Positions 17,801 to 24,890 of a stretch of DNA of 64,000 bases are shown here, one piece after another. Within the stretch, counting starts at the first letter, position 1; each line of letters opens with the position of its first letter. Made by a program: the position numbers and the translations under genes. Location: assembly GCF_902459735.1 (NCBI RefSeq), contig NZ_CABPRV010000003.1, positions 124,001-188,000 of the forward strand, in the 5' to 3' direction. Source of the stretch: Pandoraea capi. Its GTDB lineage: Bacteria > Pseudomonadota > Gammaproteobacteria > Burkholderiales > Burkholderiaceae. The notes under the pieces are model-generated. The model was not told the DNA's origin. It did not search any database and saw only the letters and a program-made list of their open reading frames with translations.

Positions 17801-20800
17801 GCGCATGTTGTCGCTCGCGAAGGCTCGCACACCGGCCGCGCCCTCGCCGACTACGAGCGCACGGTCGTCGCACCGGGGCTGGCCGTGGCGGCTGGCAACA
17901 CCACTGGCGATGCGGGCATGCCGCTGCAAACGGCGTTGCGGGCTGCGCGCGCGCATCGCAAGCCGGCGGGCGGCGACGACATTCGCATCGTCAACGCTCG
18001 CGAGCACAACCTCAAGTCGCTCGACGTGGCGATTCCGCGCGGCAAGTTCAGTGTGATCACCGGGGTGTCCGGCTCGGGCAAATCGACGCTCGCGTTCGAC
18101 ATTCTGTTCAACGAGGGACAACGCCGGTATCTCGAATCGCTCAATGCCTACGCGCGTTCCATCGTGCAACCGGCGGGACGCCCCGAGGTCGACGCGGTGT
18201 ACGGCATTCCGCCGACCGTCGCCATCGAGCAACGTCTGTCGCGCGGCGGGCGCAAGAGTACGGTGGCGACGACCACGGAAGTCTGGCACTTCCTGCGTCT
18301 GCTGTACGTGAAGCTCGGCATTCAGCATTGCATCCACGATGGCGCACCGGTCACGGCGCAAAGTCCCGACTCCATCGTCGCGCAACTGATGCGCGACCGT
18401 CGCGGTCAGCACGTGGGGCTGCTCGCGCCGCTGGTCGTCGGACGCAAGGGGATCTACACCGATCTGGCGAAGTGGGCCAAGGCGCGCGGGCATTCGCATC
18501 TGCGTGTCGACGGCGTGTTCCTGCCGGTCGATCCGTGGCCGAAGCTCGATCGTTTCCGCGAGCACACCATCGAATTGCCAGTCGGCGACGTGGTGATCGC
18601 GCCCGAGAACGAAGGTCTGCTGCGTACGCTGCTGGCGGCGGCGCTGGAACTTGGCAAGGGCGTGATGCATCTGCTCGCGCCGCTCGATGGTCTGGACGAC
18701 ACGATGTCGGATGAGCAACCGGGCGAAGGCGTGGGCGAGATCGAGGTGTTCTCGGTCAAGCGTGCGTGCCCGGTGTGCGGCACGAGCTACCCGGATCTCG
18801 ATCCGCGCATGTTCTCGTTCAACAGCAAACACGGCTGGTGCACCACGTGTGTGGGCACCGGGCTGGCGCTCACGCGCGAGCAGCGTGAAGCGTTCGACGA
18901 TACCGTCCTCAATCAGGACAACCGGGGGCGCGAACACTCGTTGCCGTCTCAGGAGCAGGAGCCGGAAGACGTGGGCGATCAGCCGTGTCCAGATTGTCAT
19001 GGTGCGCGTCTGAACGGCGTGGCACGTGCGGTGACGTTCGACGCTCATGCGATTTCCGACGTCGCGCAATGGACCGTGACGGACGTACGCCAGTGGATTC
19101 AGGGGCTCGAACTGACCGGTCGCGACGCGAGCATTGCGCGCGATCTGATCAGCGAAATTCAGGGGCGTCTGGAGTTTCTCGAAGAGGTCGGTCTGGGCTA
19201 CCTCACGCTCGACCGGGCCGCGCCGACGCTCTCGGGCGGCGAGTCGCAACGAATTCGTCTCGCGGCGCAGCTCGGCAGCAACTTGCAGGGCGTGTGCTAC
19301 GTGCTGGACGAGCCGACCATCGGGCTGCATCCGCGCGACAACGGCATTCTGCTCGGCGCGTTGCGCAAGCTCGGCGACCAGGGCAACACGCTGGTCGTGG
19401 TCGAGCACGACGAGGATACGATTCGTCGCGCCGATCACATCATCGATATCGGCCCGGGCGCTGGGAAGCGCGGCGGCACGCTCGTGGCGCAGGGCAATGT
19501 GGCGGATCTCGCGTCGCATCCCGATTCGCTGACAGGCAAATTCCTCGCGCATCCGTTGCAGCATCCGCTTCAGCCGCGCCGGGAGGTCGTTGCCCCGGTG
19601 AAGGCCGGCAAGGGAGCGAAGGAAATCGAAGCCGTACCGCCGAACTGGCTGACGGTGCACGGCGCCACGCTGCACAACCTGAAGAACGTGACGGCATCGC
19701 TGCCGCTCTCGCGACTGACGGCGATCACCGGCGTTTCGGGCTCGGGCAAATCGACGCTCGCGCGCGATGTGCTCATGACGAACCTGCTCGATGCCGTGGG
19801 CCGATCGGTGCTGTCTTCGCCGGCGGAGCGTCGTGCGCGCAAGGGCTCGGTGCGTCATGTCGTGAAGGCGGACGGCAAACCGCGTGCGAAGTCGGACGCC
19901 CCGGCCGAGCCGAAGCGTCCGGTCGTGCATGCGTGGCATGGATGCGAGTCGGTGACCGGCTGGGAGATGATCGACCGCGTGCTCGAAGTCGACCAGACGC
20001 CGATCGGCAAGACCCCGCGTTCGTGCCCGGCGACGTACATCGGCTTCTGGGACACGATTCGACGGTTATTCGCCGATACGCTCGAAGCGCGCGCACGCGG
20101 CTATTCGGCGTCGCGTTTCTCGTTCAATACCGGCGAGGGACGTTGCCCGGCATGCGAAGGGCAAGGGGTGCGCACGATCGGCATGAGTTTCCTCGCCGAC
20201 GTGAAGGTGCTGTGCGATGTCTGCCACGGGCAGCGCTTCAATGCCGAGACGCTGGCCGTGACGTGGCGCGGCAAGAGCATTGGCGACGTGCTGACGATGG
20301 AAGTGGACGAAGCCGTCGAATTCTTCGCGTCGATGCCGAGCATTGCGCATCCGCTGCAACTGATGCAGAACGTTGGCCTTGGCTATCTCACGCTGGGGCA
20401 GCCGTCGCCGACGTTGTCGGGCGGCGAAGCGCAGCGTATCAAGCTGGTGACGGAATTGACCAAGGTGCGCGACGACATCACGCGTCGCGGCCAGAAGTCG
20501 CCGCACACGCTGTATGTGCTCGACGAGCCAACCGTCGGTCTTCACATGGCGGACGTGGCACGGTTGATCAATGTGCTGCACCGGCTGGTGAACGGCGGGC
20601 ATACGGTGATCGTCATCGAGCACAACCTCGATGTCATTGCCGAGGCCGACTGGATCGTCGACATGGGGCCGGAGGGTGGTAAGGATGGCGGGACGGTCGT
20701 TGCCGCCACGTCGCCCGACGCATTGGCGAAGGTCAAGGCGAGCCACACCGGTATCGCGCTCAAACCCGTGCTGGCGCAGACGGCGGGTCCGGGTGTCGAG

Positions 20801-20836
20801 ACGGCGACCGCGCAGGAGGCGGCCACGGCGAAGTAG
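14888..20836 (+). CDS. Tandem (double-length) UvrA-type ABC protein
   Basis: 1982 residues, twice the usual 940-970 of UvrA. Four ABC cassettes are visible. Walker A motifs lie near residues 43 (GPSGSGKSS), 671, 1059 and 1615 (each GVSGSGKST). The matching signature motifs are LSGGEVQRINL, LSGGEAQRLKL, LSGGESQRIRL and LSGGEAQRIKL. Zn-binding pairs are present in both halves, for example CPTCGGSGF with CPDCDGKRY, and CPACEGQG with CDVCHGQRF. Each half also has UvrB-binding-like and insertion segments, so one chain could act like a covalent UvrA dimer in recognising DNA lesions. Very long UvrA paralogues are known in Burkholderiaceae next to a normal uvrA elsewhere. GTG start at 14888; an SOS box lies upstream and a strong terminator downstream. 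Confidence 0.93.
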   Translation: MDKPSSKPVPSASHAIRIRGARQHNLKNLDVDLQTGEMTVVTGPSGSGKSSLVFDTLFAEGQRRYVETFSAYARQFLDRMDRPQVDHVEGVPPAIAIDQTNPVRSSRSTVGTMTELNDHLKLLFARAAALFDRETAQPVRHDTPETIYADLMARTAQNDPRLVVTFPVELPGSVTPDEVEQWLSASGYTRVQAEREITTAEGTRKVLDVVADRFRLQNTEKARAMEAIESSLKRGRARVNVYVLAEAGEPEIWRYSQDLHCPDSDLHYADPQPALFSFNSAYGACEACRGFGRVIGVDLGLVIPDERKTLRGGAIKTIQTPAWKEIQEDLLEYSGKAGIPRDTPWSKLSPEHREWVIEGDPDWQGEWNKQWYGIRRFFGYLESKAYKMHIRVLLSKYRSYTTCETCGGARLKTEGLLWRLGSKENADAVLSPAQRFMPRGVSWSREQLEALPGLTMHDLMLMPITRVRQFFDSLTFPSSLLDDALKLLQEEVGTRLKYLCDVGIGYLTLDRQSRTLSGGEVQRINLTTALGTSLVNTLFVLDEPSIGLHPRDMDRIVAAMHRLRDAGNTLVVVEHDPAVMLAADRVIDMGPGPGERGGQIVFDGTPEEVRRADTLTGSYLGGRKHVANASNWRARPVDDATPRLTVTGAREHNLKHVNVDIPLGRLVCVTGVSGSGKSTLVQDILSPALARHFGDPTEAPGAHDELIGAEQLSGVVFVDQSPIGKTARSNPASYVGAFDEIRKLFAAEPVALQRGYNASTFSFNSGNGRCPTCGGSGFEHVEMQFLSDVYLRCPDCDGKRYRAEVLDVKIQRAVPGEAMRELSVSDVLELTVNEAVKLFSSDRDVLRVLQPIVDVGLEYVKLGQPVPTLSGGEAQRLKLAGFLAEAAQKKTASGQKVAHRGRLFIFDEPTTGLHFDDIAKLMRAFGKLLDGGNSLLVIEHNLDVVRAADWIIDLGPEGGEGGGEVLCAGTLAHVVAREGSHTGRALADYERTVVAPGLAVAAGNTTGDAGMPLQTALRAARAHRKPAGGDDIRIVNAREHNLKSLDVAIPRGKFSVITGVSGSGKSTLAFDILFNEGQRRYLESLNAYARSIVQPAGRPEVDAVYGIPPTVAIEQRLSRGGRKSTVATTTEVWHFLRLLYVKLGIQHCIHDGAPVTAQSPDSIVAQLMRDRRGQHVGLLAPLVVGRKGIYTDLAKWAKARGHSHLRVDGVFLPVDPWPKLDRFREHTIELPVGDVVIAPENEGLLRTLLAAALELGKGVMHLLAPLDGLDDTMSDEQPGEGVGEIEVFSVKRACPVCGTSYPDLDPRMFSFNSKHGWCTTCVGTGLALTREQREAFDDTVLNQDNRGREHSLPSQEQEPEDVGDQPCPDCHGARLNGVARAVTFDAHAISDVAQWTVTDVRQWIQGLELTGRDASIARDLISEIQGRLEFLEEVGLGYLTLDRAAPTLSGGESQRIRLAAQLGSNLQGVCYVLDEPTIGLHPRDNGILLGALRKLGDQGNTLVVVEHDEDTIRRADHIIDIGPGAGKRGGTLVAQGNVADLASHPDSLTGKFLAHPLQHPLQPRREVVAPVKAGKGAKEIEAVPPNWLTVHGATLHNLKNVTASLPLSRLTAITGVSGSGKSTLARDVLMTNLLDAVGRSVLSSPAERRARKGSVRHVVKADGKPRAKSDAPAEPKRPVVHAWHGCESVTGWEMIDRVLEVDQTPIGKTPRSCPATYIGFWDTIRRLFADTLEARARGYSASRFSFNTGEGRCPACEGQGVRTIGMSFLADVKVLCDVCHGQRFNAETLAVTWRGKSIGDVLTMEVDEAVEFFASMPSIAHPLQLMQNVGLGYLTLGQPSPTLSGGEAQRIKLVTELTKVRDDITRRGQKSPHTLYVLDEPTVGLHMADVARLINVLHRLVNGGHTVIVIEHNLDVIAEADWIVDMGPEGGKDGGTVVAATSPDALAKVKASHTGIALKPVLAQTAGPGVETATAQEAATAK

Positions 20837-20865
20837 GTGCCGTAGCTGGACCATTCGTGACCTAC

Positions 20866-20901
20866 GACGGGACGCCCGAATACGGCGTCCCGTCTTCGTT
20901 T
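20866..20901 (+). terminator. Rho-independent terminator of the uvrA-like gene
   Basis: A perfect 11-bp stem, GACGGGACGCC (20866-20876) with GGCGTCCCGTC (20884-20894), loop of seven, followed by a T-rich tail. It lies 30 bases after the stop codon. Confidence 0.9.
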
Positions 20902-21050
20902 CTGCCGGAGACTCTTGGAATTAATAATATATTTTAAATATACGAGAAATCTTCGCACTATAAGCTCGTATATCAAAGGTCATAACGAGAGTGTGCAATT
21001 ACTTCTAAACGTATTGGCTCGACCGTCGATACCGGGAAATGTTTCCAATT

Positions 21051-21074
21051 ATTTCTAAACAAGCAATTAGAAAT
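21051..21074. promoter_or_regulatory. Inverted repeat upstream of the DUF4148 gene
   Basis: ATTTCTAA (21051-21058) and TTAGAAAT (21067-21074) form a perfect inverted repeat with an eight-base spacer, about 100 bp before the start codon. The left arm lies within the second copy of the 15-bp direct repeat (CAATTAYTTCTAAAC). It has the look of a regulator site; the regulator is unknown. Confidence 0.4.
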
Positions 21075-21173
21075 AGACAATTATCGACTTTATTGCGATT
21101 GATGATGGCAATAGACTGCAACTGTCGACGATGAATTGAACATCGCCTCTTTCAAACAGACAGGAGAATCATC

Positions 21174-21479
21174 ATGAAGCGCACTCTTATTACCTCTGCC
21201 CTGGTTTCTGCAATGCTGGCTGTCTCAGCCGGTTCGGCTTTCGCCAGCGATGCTTTCGACGGCCCGTCGGAGTTCTCGTGGGTGCCGCAGACCAGCGTGC
21301 TGACCCGCGCACAAGTTCGTGAAGAACTGGTGCAGGCGCAGAAGGCCGGCCTGCTGCAACAACATGACACGGTGTACCCGAAAGCCGTCTCGACGGTGGG
21401 TGGCGGTGCAGTGTCGGCGGTGACCCCGGGTTCGGTCGGCAACGCCCAGCTTGCTGGCAGCACCTACTTCGGTAACTAA
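21174..21479 (+). CDS. Small secreted DUF4148 family protein
   Basis: 101 residues. A Sec signal peptide (MKRTLITSALVSAMLAVSAG, then SAFA) is followed by the DUF4148 core LTRAQVREELVQAQKAGLLQ and a short C-terminus ending AGSTYFGN. A clear Shine-Dalgarno (AGGAG, spacing seven) precedes the ATG. DUF4148 proteins are abundant tiny periplasmic or secreted proteins in Burkholderiaceae with no known function. The gene has its own AT-rich promoter region and its own terminator, so it is a single-gene unit. Confidence 0.9.
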   Translation: MKRTLITSALVSAMLAVSAGSAFASDAFDGPSEFSWVPQTSVLTRAQVREELVQAQKAGLLQQHDTVYPKAVSTVGGGAVSAVTPGSVGNAQLAGSTYFGN

Positions 21480-21568
21480 TCGCAATCGCGAATCGCTGTA
21501 CTGGCTTCACCCCGTGAGCCTGCGTCAATTGGCGCATCGTGACTCCGGGTAGCAGTCTCCGATACTCA

Positions 21569-21600
21569 ATCGGCCGCCTTCGTCGCGGCCGATTTTGTTT
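21569..21600 (+). terminator. Rho-independent terminator of the DUF4148 gene
   Basis: ATCGGCCGC (21569-21577) pairs perfectly with GCGGCCGAT (21585-21593), followed by TTTGTTTT. Confidence 0.9.
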
Positions 21601-21721
21601 TCTGTGCTCGCGTCGAGGTGACCCTCGCCGTTCCCGCCCGCCTCGGGGCAGTCATGATGAATCCCGCAGTAAAAGCGCCCCCTGCACGTTTCCGCCGAAC
21701 CATCGCCTACGCCACCTTCAA

Positions 21722-21967
21722 CTGTGGATAACACTGTCGATAACCCTGTGAGCAAGCTGTGTCAGGGCTGTGGGTAACGCTGTGGATTGCTGGGGGATAG
21801 ACGGTGGAAATCGTGAGGAAAAGTGCCGGAAATGACGGGGATAACCAGTGAATATCCCGTGGATAGGTGGTGGATATGTCGTGCATAACCCGGGGATAAG
21901 CCGGTGGATTTTCTGTGGAAATCCTGGGCTTTTCAGTGATTAAGCTGTGGATAGCCGGTGCATAAAT
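21722..21967. repeat. Array of about 22 degenerate DnaA-box-like units, 11-bp period
   Basis: About 246 bp consist of short units resembling NGTGGATAAC, the complement of the DnaA box TTATCCACA. One copy is exact (TGTGGATAA at 21723). Close variants begin at 21735 (TGTCGATAA), 21769 (TGTGGGTAA), 21836 (CGGGGATAA), 21858 (CGTGGATAG), 21869 (GGTGGATAT), 21880 (CGTGCATAA), 21891 (CGGGGATAA), 21914 (TGTGGAAAT), 21946 (TGTGGATAG) and 21957 (GGTGCATAA). From 21836 to 21957 starts are spaced almost strictly 11 bp apart; the first third is spaced 11-12 bp. The middle (21812-21832) is most decayed. No replication gene is nearby. A DnaA titration or regulatory site like datA is possible, but so is a decayed simple repeat. 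Confidence 0.6.
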
Positions 21968-22048
21968 TTCTCGGCAATCGTCCATAAGCACCGTCCAGCC
22001 TGCGTTAACGGCCACACGCTCGTGGCCGCAATACATTTTCACGCAAAA

Positions 22049-23005
22049 TCACTGGCCAATCGTCCTGGCCAAAAATGCCGTCACGCGTTCGATGGCATCT
22101 TCGCGGGCCTCGGGCTGGGTGCCGGTAATCGGCACCACATGGGTCTTCGGATTCGTGAATTCGGGGCGTTCGCGCACCGGTAGATTCGGCGTATCGAAGT
22201 CGTGATACGCCCCCGGATAGATGTGGAACGTGATCGGGGCGCCCTTGGCGGTGACGTCCTTGACGAAGGCGTCACAGGGGGCGGCCTTCGTCCAGACGTC
22301 GTCGGCGCCCGTGAGCAGGAGCAACGGGATCTTCGTCGACCAGTCCGCGCCCTGCGCCTTCGCGTTGCACCAGCCGGGGTAGAACGCGACAGCGGCCGCG
22401 AAGTCGGGGGCCGACGTGTCGCTTTGCGCTCGCGCCGGGCGCTTGGGGCCAATGGAGAACAGCGTCGTGCCGCCGCCGTGCGACCAGCCCATCAAGGCGA
22501 TGCGATCCGGGCGGATGTCCGGCAGCGCTTGCAGGTAACGCAACGCCCCGTAGGCATCGCGCGGGCGCTCGGCCCACGGACGCACCGGCCCGCCCTTCGC
22601 GCACTCGCTGCCCTGCCCGCGCGTCGTGAAGCTATCGACCATCAGCACCGCATAGCCCTGTGCGTTGAAGCGGCGCGCCCAGTCGAGTTCTCGTCCGTCG
22701 ATGGTGCCTCTGCGCGAGAACATGCCGTTGCAACCGTGCATGAAGACGACGGCGGGTGTCGGCGCGTTGGCGTTCACCGCGCGGAACAGATACGCATCGA
22801 TCATGAGAGGCTTGTCGTCGCTGTCCCTATCCAGCGATGCGACCTTGACCTTCTCCTGCGCGATGGCGTTGCCCGTGCAGCCGAGCGAGAGTGTTGCAAT
22901 ACAGATCAGGCCGGCGGCAAACCACCGGAGTGAAAGCCGAGGACGGCGACGGCCGTGTGCCGCCAAAGGGAACGAACGAAGTGAGCGGAACGCCGACAAG
23001 CGCAT
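22049..23005 (-). CDS. Secreted dienelactone-hydrolase-family alpha/beta hydrolase
   Basis: 318 residues from the ATG at 23005, which has AGGAG eight bases upstream. An N-terminal hydrophobic segment (LRWFAAGLICIATLSLGCTG, then NAIAQ) is a signal peptide and may be a lipobox (LSLGC). The alpha/beta hydrolase core shows VVFMHGCNGMFSRRG (oxyanion region), YAVLMVDSFTTRG, the nucleophile elbow GWSHGGG, LLLTGADDVWT with the likely Asp, and YPGAYHDFDTP with the catalytic His. The substrate is unknown; the family includes dienelactone and other ester hydrolases. It is divergent from the sulfhydrylase gene. Confidence 0.85.
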   Translation of the reverse strand: MRLSAFRSLRSFPLAAHGRRRPRLSLRWFAAGLICIATLSLGCTGNAIAQEKVKVASLDRDSDDKPLMIDAYLFRAVNANAPTPAVVFMHGCNGMFSRRGTIDGRELDWARRFNAQGYAVLMVDSFTTRGQGSECAKGGPVRPWAERPRDAYGALRYLQALPDIRPDRIALMGWSHGGGTTLFSIGPKRPARAQSDTSAPDFAAAVAFYPGWCNAKAQGADWSTKIPLLLLTGADDVWTKAAPCDAFVKDVTAKGAPITFHIYPGAYHDFDTPNLPVRERPEFTNPKTHVVPITGTQPEAREDAIERVTAFLARTIGQ

Positions 23006-23195
23006 GGCGGGTCTCCTTTTCATGCGCCCACGATAGCGCGTGCCGCACCCGCCGTGTCGTTCGCCATATTACGAACGGTTGCGTGCTCTTCGGTTCTCGC
23101 CGCGCGTCGGGCACTAAGCATCTGCCAATCGAAGATAAGGCGTCCATGCGCCTGCGTTTAGAATGCCATCGGATAACTAATCAATTCGACAGATC

Positions 23196-23213
23196 CGTTC
23201 CGCCAGCGGAACG
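23196..23213 (+). promoter_or_regulatory. Short hairpin in the sulfhydrylase leader
   Basis: CGTTCCGC (23196-23203) and GCGGAACG (23206-23213) form a perfect palindrome with a two-base centre, ending 25 bases before the start codon. It may be an operator (two half sites) or affect translation. It does not match the SAM or SAH riboswitch patterns I know. Confidence 0.35.
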
Positions 23214-23238
23214 CAACGCCTATCCGGAGACATGCGAC

Positions 23239-24564
23239 ATGAGCGGCAACAACGATACGAACCAAGCGCAGAACGACACCTCGCAAGCCGCGCAATGGCG
23301 GCTGGAAACGCTGGCGGTGCACGGCGGCTACCGTCCCGACCCGACCACGCGCGCGGTGGCCGTGCCGATCTATCAGACGGTGGCGTATGCCTTCGACGAC
23401 ACGCAGCACGGCGCGGATCTGTTCGACCTGAAGGTGCCGGGCAACATTTACACTCGTATCATGAATCCGACGCAGGACGTGCTGGAACAACGCGTTGCTG
23501 CGCTGGAAGGCGGTGTGGCGGCGCTGGCGCTCGCCTCCGGTCAGGCGGCCGTCACCTACGCGATCCAGACGATTGCCGAAGCCGGCGACAACATCGTGGC
23601 GGCCAGCACGCTCTACGGCGGCACCTACAATCTGCTGGCCCACACGCTGCCGCTCTCGGGCATCACCACACGCTTCGCCGATCCGCGCGAACCGGAGTCG
23701 TTCGAGCCGCTGATCGACGAGAAGACCAAAGCGATTTTCGCCGAGTCGATCGGCAACCCGCTGGGCAACGTCACGGATATCGCGAAGCTCGCGGCGATTG
23801 CGCATCGCCACGGCATTCCGCTCATCATCGACAACACCGTGCCGTCGCCGTACCTGTTGCGTCCCTTCGAGCACGGCGCCGACATCGTGGTGCATTCGCT
23901 GACGAAGTATCTTGGGGGACACGGCACGAGTCTGGGCGGCGCCATCGTCGACTCGGGCAAATTCCCGTGGGCCGAGCACAAGACACGCTTCAAGCGGCTG
24001 AACGAACCGGACGTGAGCTATCACGGTGTCGTCTACACGGAAGCCTTCGGGCCGGCCGCCTACATCGGCCGTGCGCGTGTAGTGCCGCTGCGTAATACCG
24101 GCGCGGCCATCTCGCCGTTCAACGCGTTCCAGATCCTTCAGGGGATCGAGACGCTTGCCCTGCGCCTCGAGCGCATCACGGACAACGCGCTCAAAGTCGC
24201 GCAATTCCTGAAGACGCATCCGAAGGTGGAGTGGGTCAACTATGCCGGGTTGCCGGAGCATCCGGATCATGCGCTCGTGCAGAGGTATCTGTCGGGACGC
24301 GGGCCGGGCATCCTGACCTTCGGGGTGAAGGGCGGACGCGCGGCAGGCGCAGCGTTTCAGGACGCGCTGCAACTCTTCACGCGGCTGGTCAACATCGGCG
24401 ACGCCAAGTCGCTCGCCACGCACCCGGCGTCGACCACGCACCGCCAGCTCTCTCCGGACGAGTTACGCAAGGCCGGCGTGAGCGAAGAGACCGTGCGCCT
24501 GTCCATCGGTATTGAACATATCGACGACCTGCTCGCCGATCTGGATCAGGCGCTGCACAAGTAA
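23239..24564 (+). CDS. metY: O-acetylhomoserine aminocarboxypropyltransferase (sulfhydrylase)
   Basis: 441 residues, typical of MetY. It is a Cys/Met-metabolism PLP enzyme: QWRLETLAVHGGYRPDPTTR, AVAVPIYQTVAYAFDD, YTRIMNPTQDVLEQRVAALE, ALASGQAAVTYAIQTI and IIDNTVPSPYLLRPFEHGAD. The PLP lysine lies in DIVVHSLTKYLGGHG, and SLATHPASTTHRQLSP is the conserved end that contacts the carboxylate of the substrate. It joins sulfide (or methanethiol) to O-acetylhomoserine to give homocysteine (or methionine) in the cytoplasm. The ATG at 23239 follows a weak CCGGAGA; the frame extends far upstream without protein-like content. Confidence 0.93.
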   Translation: MSGNNDTNQAQNDTSQAAQWRLETLAVHGGYRPDPTTRAVAVPIYQTVAYAFDDTQHGADLFDLKVPGNIYTRIMNPTQDVLEQRVAALEGGVAALALASGQAAVTYAIQTIAEAGDNIVAASTLYGGTYNLLAHTLPLSGITTRFADPREPESFEPLIDEKTKAIFAESIGNPLGNVTDIAKLAAIAHRHGIPLIIDNTVPSPYLLRPFEHGADIVVHSLTKYLGGHGTSLGGAIVDSGKFPWAEHKTRFKRLNEPDVSYHGVVYTEAFGPAAYIGRARVVPLRNTGAAISPFNAFQILQGIETLALRLERITDNALKVAQFLKTHPKVEWVNYAGLPEHPDHALVQRYLSGRGPGILTFGVKGGRAAGAAFQDALQLFTRLVNIGDAKSLATHPASTTHRQLSPDELRKAGVSEETVRLSIGIEHIDDLLADLDQALHK

Positions 24565-24890
24565 GTTGGCCTGCGCCCGGTCCATCGTCTCGCGATGGCG
24601 TCAGCCGGTGCGAGCGTCTCGCGTCGTCATGCGGAAATGCGGAAGTCAGGGTGTTTGCCAGCGCCGGATTCGCGATTGTTTTAACTGACGCAACGACGAC
24701 CGGAGCCGGGCATTCCGGCCCCGGCCCCTGATGACCGGACGGATCCTCAACCTCATTTTCTGCCAAGTCTGTCGGAGTATCATGCGCGGCATTCGGTCGA
24801 GGGCAGGCGACCGGTGCCGCCGTCATGTGACTGTCACACAATTGTCACGGTGACGGCGTACTGTCCTTGCCCATTTCTCAAGGATTGCGC
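24565..24890. other. Intergenic region metY / uppP
   Basis: 326 bp. It contains a GC-rich hairpin-like stretch without a T run (near 24700-24726) and the Pho-box-like sequence at 24831-24848. No gene is seen. Confidence 0.5.
24831..24848 (+). promoter_or_regulatory. Pho-box-like direct repeat upstream of uppP
   Basis: CTGTCACACAATTGTCAC contains TGTCAC twice, 11 bp apart, the spacing of PhoB half sites, and matches the 18-bp E. coli Pho box at about 15 positions. It ends 42 bases before the uppP start codon. It overlaps a GTGAC-T-GTCAC palindrome, so another regulator is also possible. Confidence 0.45.

Larger units (their letters stand above)
20837..21173. other. AT-rich intergenic region with repeats
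   Basis: 337 bp. After the uvrA terminator the sequence turns strongly AT-rich, unlike the rest of the window. It contains a 15-bp near-direct repeat (20996-21010 and 21046-21060, 14 of 15 identical, 50 bp apart) and an inverted repeat at 21051-21074. No gene is seen. Confidence 0.6.
21480..22048. other. Gene-free region with terminator and DnaA-box-like array
   Basis: 569 bp between convergent genes. It contains the DUF4148 terminator (21569-21600), an unremarkable stretch, and the DnaA-box-like array (21722-21967). An open frame on the minus strand across the array (21707-22042) encodes 11-residue repeats only because the DNA itself repeats every 11 bp; no ribosome site precedes it. Confidence 0.6.

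Noticed and set aside
17003-19939. 978-codon open frame on the minus strand inside the uvrA-like gene
   Set aside because: It is the antisense shadow of a GC-rich coding region: Arg- and His-rich, no domain, while the plus strand carries unmistakable UvrA motifs.
21722-21967. Reading the DnaA-box-like array as a chromosomal origin
   Set aside because: No dnaA, dnaN, gidA, parAB or AT-rich unwinding element is near, so an origin is not supported.
21707-22042. 111-codon minus-strand frame with 11-residue repeats
   Set aside because: No ribosome site, GTG start only; the repeats follow from the 11-bp DNA array. It is reported as a DNA repeat instead.
23150-23238. SAM or SAH riboswitch before metY
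   Set aside because: Only a short perfect hairpin is present; no conserved riboswitch core was recognised.
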